Part shown: positions 60,440-64,000 of the stretch, piece after piece
Layout: every line of letters starts with the position of its first letter
Numbering within the stretch: position 1 is the stretch's first letter
Source: Sternotherus odoratus
Lineage: Eukaryota > Chordata > Testudines > Kinosternidae
Assembly (NCBI GenBank): GCA_032164245.1
Contig: JAVMKO010000003.1
Location: 94,797,890 to 94,861,889 of the forward strand
Reading direction: 5' to 3'
DNA length: 64,000 nucleotides
Notes under the pieces: model-generated
What the model was told of the DNA's origin: nothing
Database searches by the model: none
Seen by the model: the letters and a program-made list of their open reading frames with translations, nothing else
Program-made: the position numbers and the translations under genes

Positions 60440-60641
60440 GGGTATGTCTACACTTACATTTTATAGTGCTCTAACCTGCCGTGCTCCCAGTGCTTGGAGC
60501 TAGTCCCTTCATGGAGGTGGATTACAAGGAGTGCTGGGAGAGCTCTCCCAGTGCTTGTGTGTGACCACACTTGCACTTCAAAGTGCTGCTGCAGGAGTGT
60601 CCCCGTGGCAGTGCTTTGAAGTTTCCAGTGTAGACATACCC
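60440..60641. mobile_element. Harbinger-like MITE with TCA target duplication
   Basis: Perfect inverted ends GGGTATGTCTACACT and AGTGTAGACATACCC bound 202 bp, with TCA on both outer sides. Three-base duplications point to PIF/Harbinger. The body contains further inverted motifs (cttcaaagtgctgc / gcagtgctttgaag). Confidence 0.75.
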
Positions 60642-61059
60642 TCAGCCTTGTGATGCCTAGCATTTAGGTGCCCTGCCACCTACTGGAACACATGCCCCTG
60701 AGCTAAGTGTGTAGGCTCCCTATGCAATGCAATGGGGAGATTTAAGGATCCACAAAATCCAGCATGCTGAGTCACCTAAACTAGCCAATAGAAGAAAATT
60801 CCAAGGAGAGAGGTGCGTCTGAAGACCTGCCCCTCAAAGACAATTAGACACATAACTCCAGGTTCTAGGGAGGTACCTCCATCAGCTCAGAATTCATAGC
60901 CGTGAACCCTTTCCTGGAGTTAAATATCCATTAGAACAAGGGGACTGTATGCTGGGTAAGTCTTCCCATGTTCCTTGTCAGTCCTTTGGTATGGTCATCT
61001 TCATACTGTCTTTGGCACAATGCATTACTTATACACTGTGGAACAGCTTCAACAGGAGA

Positions 61060-61170
61060 GACTTAAAGAGGATATGCTATAGTATAATGGCTAAGGTACT
61101 CATCTGGAATGTAGAGAGCTCCTCCACAAGACCACATGCCTCTGCTTCATCACTCTCTAGAATAAATATG
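61060..61170 (+). mobile_element. tRNA-like SINE fragment, tentative
   Basis: 'agtataatggctaaggtact' and 'catctggaatgtagagagct' resemble a tRNA-derived SINE head ('tagtggttagggcactcacctggga'). Confidence 0.35.
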
Positions 61171-61769
61171 GTTTTGTGTATATATTCCTTCTCCCTTCCC
61201 ACAACTCCCCCACCCGAACAGATCATAGGAGGGGCTTGTGGCTTCTTTCTGAGTTCTGGAGAGTGGATCTTTTGGCTACCTCTTTGATTCCACAGCACAT
61301 TTTTTCTGTGAGGGTTCTTCTGTCTATCTCACTGATGGCCCCTCTATTTTAATCTGCAGTCATGACCATAATGGCCTCCAGTGCCTCACCTCTGTGTAAT
61401 AGCCCAAGTCTCCTTCTTTCAATGGGCTATAACAGTTATCTTCTCAAAAATGACCAGGTAAGCCTCTTGGTGATCTTCCAATTCAATCTTTGCAAAGGAA
61501 GGAATGGCATTCACTGACACTCTGGGCAGCGCGTACAGATTAATAAGACTCTGAAGCAGCTGTTCCAGGACCTGTAGCTACTCTTGTTTTTTGTTGCTGT
61601 TCTTATTGCTTCATAATTTATAGCATGAGTTGCTGCTCTTTCTGCTGCTCCAGCATCCATTTTATGACCACTACCATATTTTCCTTTTATACCTCTCTTA
61701 TGGTGAGGTGGGGAGGGTAGATGGAGGAGGCGAGAAAAATCCCATGACTCCTACTGAGACATTTGAATA

Positions 61770-62000
61770 TGTGACTCAGGCTGTGTCTACACTTAAAAAA
61801 CAGTGCAGCTGCACAGCTGCAGCTGTGCCATTGTAAGACTTCAATGTAGACATTCACTATAGTGAGGGGAGATGTTCTCCCATCACTGAAGATAATGTAT
61901 GTGCCTGAGAGGCAACAGCCAGGTTGAAGGAAGAATTCTTCTGTCATCCTAGCACTGTCTACACCAGAGGTTAGGTCATCATATCTACATGTCTCGAGGG
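61770..62000. mobile_element. MITE-like element
   Basis: Starts 'ggctgtgtctacacttaaaa' and contains 'cttcaatgtagaca' and 'cactgtctacaccagaggtt'; eroded relative of short DNA transposons seen elsewhere here. Confidence 0.4.
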
Positions 62001-62639
62001 TGCAAATTTTTCTCACCAGTTGAGAGTCGCAATGCCAATGTATGTTTCCAGCAAAGACCAACCCTTACTTAGCCTCCTCCAGACACAGTCCACTCGCCTT
62101 GTACAAGGTCAAAGCTTAGCCCTAGGATTTAATTTATTTACAAAGAAATGTATGATTATCATAATTCCAGCCTAAGTCTTCTCGGTTGGTGTGGTTGTTC
62201 CCAGGAGTTCCTCCTGAGGAACGGTCAGGCTAGAATCTTATCTTCAAAGGGTTACTCCATGTTGGAATTAACAAGCCACCAGCACAAATGAGTCAGCAGG
62301 ATTCAGGATCTCTGAGCAGAATCAAGATCTAATCACAGGGTGGGTTCATAGGAGACAACTACCAGTTTATTACAGGATCCCTTTTAATGGAAATGTATTT
62401 GAATATTATAACATTTAGCTAATGCCATAATTATAGTCAATGGAAAGAACCACTTTTTTATTTTCTTTCACTAGGCATGAATAATCAATTAAGTTTATTT
62501 GCACTTCTCTAAGGAAAAGCCCTCTCTTCTGCCCCTAGTCTGAATAATTCACCTGGTAGCCAGAGACTGGCATAGGGAAAGGTAGTGTAAATCTCTCGCC
62601 CAGGCTGTTGAATGGCAATATAGCACCCAGCTCAGGAAT

Positions 62640-62815
62640 GACTTAATCATATTTGTTATTAATCATGTTTATCACAGTAGTGCCTAAGGGCCAACCAAGA
62701 ATGGAGCCTCATTGTACTGGGCACTACAGAAGCACAGAGTAATAGATGATCCCTGCCCCACAGAGCTTACTATCTAACAGACAAGACAGACACAGGGTGG
62801 GAGAAGGAGCAGAAC
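62640..62815 (-). mobile_element. L3/CR1-clade LINE-derived repeat, antisense
   Basis: 'ggagcctcattgtactgggc' and 'gatccctgccccacagagct', then 'tatctaacagacaagacaga', same family as 6110-6360. Confidence 0.5.
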
Positions 62816-62819
62816 ACAC

Positions 62820-63685
62820 AAGCAGGTCCCAGATGTTTGGGGATGTCTCACTTATACACTTCTGAGGTCAGGGGTTGCTGGGAGGAAGGGGGAAGGATTC
62901 ACATAGTGACAGATTCCCTAGCCTCATTCCCACCCTTATCCCGATAGACCTTCTTACTCCCAATCTCTCCCTGCAAGAAGCTGTATAGCTGCTGAAAATA
63001 TGTCCTACTGCCCCTCCCTGTTTGCCTACCACAGCAGAATCAATTCCAAAAGAGCTCTTCACATTCATGCCTTAAAGGCAAAATTTGCCCCAGACAAAAT
63101 AGATATGATTCTTAAAAATGAAATGCTGGAGGAAGTTTGTCCATATGTGAGTGCAATTCATTTCAGTATTGCCAACATGAAGAGCAATGAATGACAATAG
63201 TGAGGTTTAAAGAGAATCTGTCATGCTCAACAACTACTTTTTAAGTACTTAATATCAATGTAATATTATCAGTTTATGTTATGCTATTTATACTACTGTT
63301 GATACTCACTACAACCATTATAATGAAACTGTTATGATGTGGGTTGTGAATTTTTATTATATATACTTGGAATTTAGCTATATCTATTTTCAGCTTTATT
63401 GTTAATACATGGAAGGGTAAAAAATTATTCACTAACAGACCTCTACAACTTAACGGACATTGATTGATCAGTTCCATTATGCTGTTCAACAGACCCTATA
63501 TCTACAGTTAATTGTTCACTTCAGAAACCCTTTTAAGGTCAATAATTCACCTTCCTTATTGCTTCCGGACTATCACAATCACTAACAAGATAGTGGCTAC
63601 GGCACTGTTTTTCAATGAAGCAAAAGGCAGAGGATCTGAGAGAGAGGGAAATAAAAAAGGTGCTGAGAGTGAGGAGAAATATTGG
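62820..63685. other. No feature recognised
   Basis: Far 5' flank of NOX3; AT-rich, with no exon or element boundary seen. Confidence 0.35.
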
Positions 63686-63690
63686 GAAGG

Positions 63691-63836
63691 TCAGATGCCA
63701 ATTTTGACTGCTTTAAGAAAACCCAGCACCTGGATTAGCTGTACTTCAAAGCAGAATGCTGTGCGGAGAGGTTCTGTTTTGAAGTACAGCTGATCCAGAC
63801 AGCAATTTTCTAAAATGAGTCAAAACTGGCATCTGA
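63691..63836. repeat. Long imperfect hairpin (palindromic MITE-like unit)
   Basis: 'tcagatgccaattttgactg' on the left pairs with 'gagtcaaaactggcatctga' on the right. Inside, 'attagctgtacttcaaa' pairs with 'ttttgaagtacagctga'. The 146-bp unit folds nearly end to end. Confidence 0.75.
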
Positions 63837-63884
63837 AACAGAATTTCTTTTAAAGTACAGCAGATTCATATGATGGTTTGGGCT

Positions 63885-64000
63885 CCAAAATTTGTCTGGA
63901 TCTGCAGCTGCACTTCAAAGCAGCACATCTCAGTGCAGCACTCTGCTTTGAAGTACATATGATCCAGATGCCAGGTTTCTTAAAGGAGGCCATACCATCA
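63885..64000. repeat. Second, related palindromic unit, cut by the window edge
   Basis: 'gtctggatctgcagctgcac' and 'ttcaaagcag' pair with 'ctgctttgaagtac' and 'atgatccagatgcc'. Same gtacttcaaagcag motif as the unit at 63691. Confidence 0.55.

Overview
The window is vertebrate nuclear DNA, most likely from a turtle or another non-avian sauropsid. It is AT-rich, intron-rich and dense in old interspersed repeats. CR1 LINEs, Penelope-like elements with a hammerhead-like terminal motif, a DIRS-type tyrosine-recombinase retrotransposon, many short hAT and Harbinger-like elements and old MIR copies occur together, and that mixture resembles a turtle genome. The organism call rests on recognising repeat families, not on a database search.

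One protein-coding gene is present, on the minus strand: a complete NOX3 (NADPH oxidase 3, the inner-ear superoxide-producing oxidase needed for otoconia formation). I rebuilt 13 coding exons by hand from 59407 (start) down to 14269 (stop). Their lengths sum to 1704 nt, which is 567 codons plus TAA. Every junction keeps frame, every intron is GT-AG, and all four haem histidines and the FAD and NADPH motifs are present. Two in-frame ATGs lie 12 nt apart at the 5' end. The donor of exon 9 is weak, and a 29-bp inverted repeat from a Penelope-like insertion lies about 118 nt upstream of that exon's acceptor.

Layout: 1-13.9 kb is the 3' flank of NOX3, mostly CR1, L3-like and hAT remnants with LTR-like pieces. 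14.3-59.4 kb is NOX3. Notable intron contents are: intron 12, an 891-bp hAT-type element with a perfect 8-bp target duplication, a long CR1 and a solo LTR; intron 11, an L2-like LINE; intron 10, a CT/CA microsatellite; intron 8, a composite inverted Penelope-like insertion with a 13-bp target duplication; intron 7, a 1343-bp hAT element with an inverted internal duplication and a perfect 8-bp target duplication; intron 5, a DIRS retrotransposon split by a CR1; intron 4, two more Penelope-like copies and a tRNA-like SINE. 59.5-64 kb is the 5' flank, with MITEs and a long hairpin element.

I found no second host gene, RNA gene, CRISPR array or clearly new biological system. The most interesting material is the structure of the transposable elements and their possible effect on NOX3 splicing.
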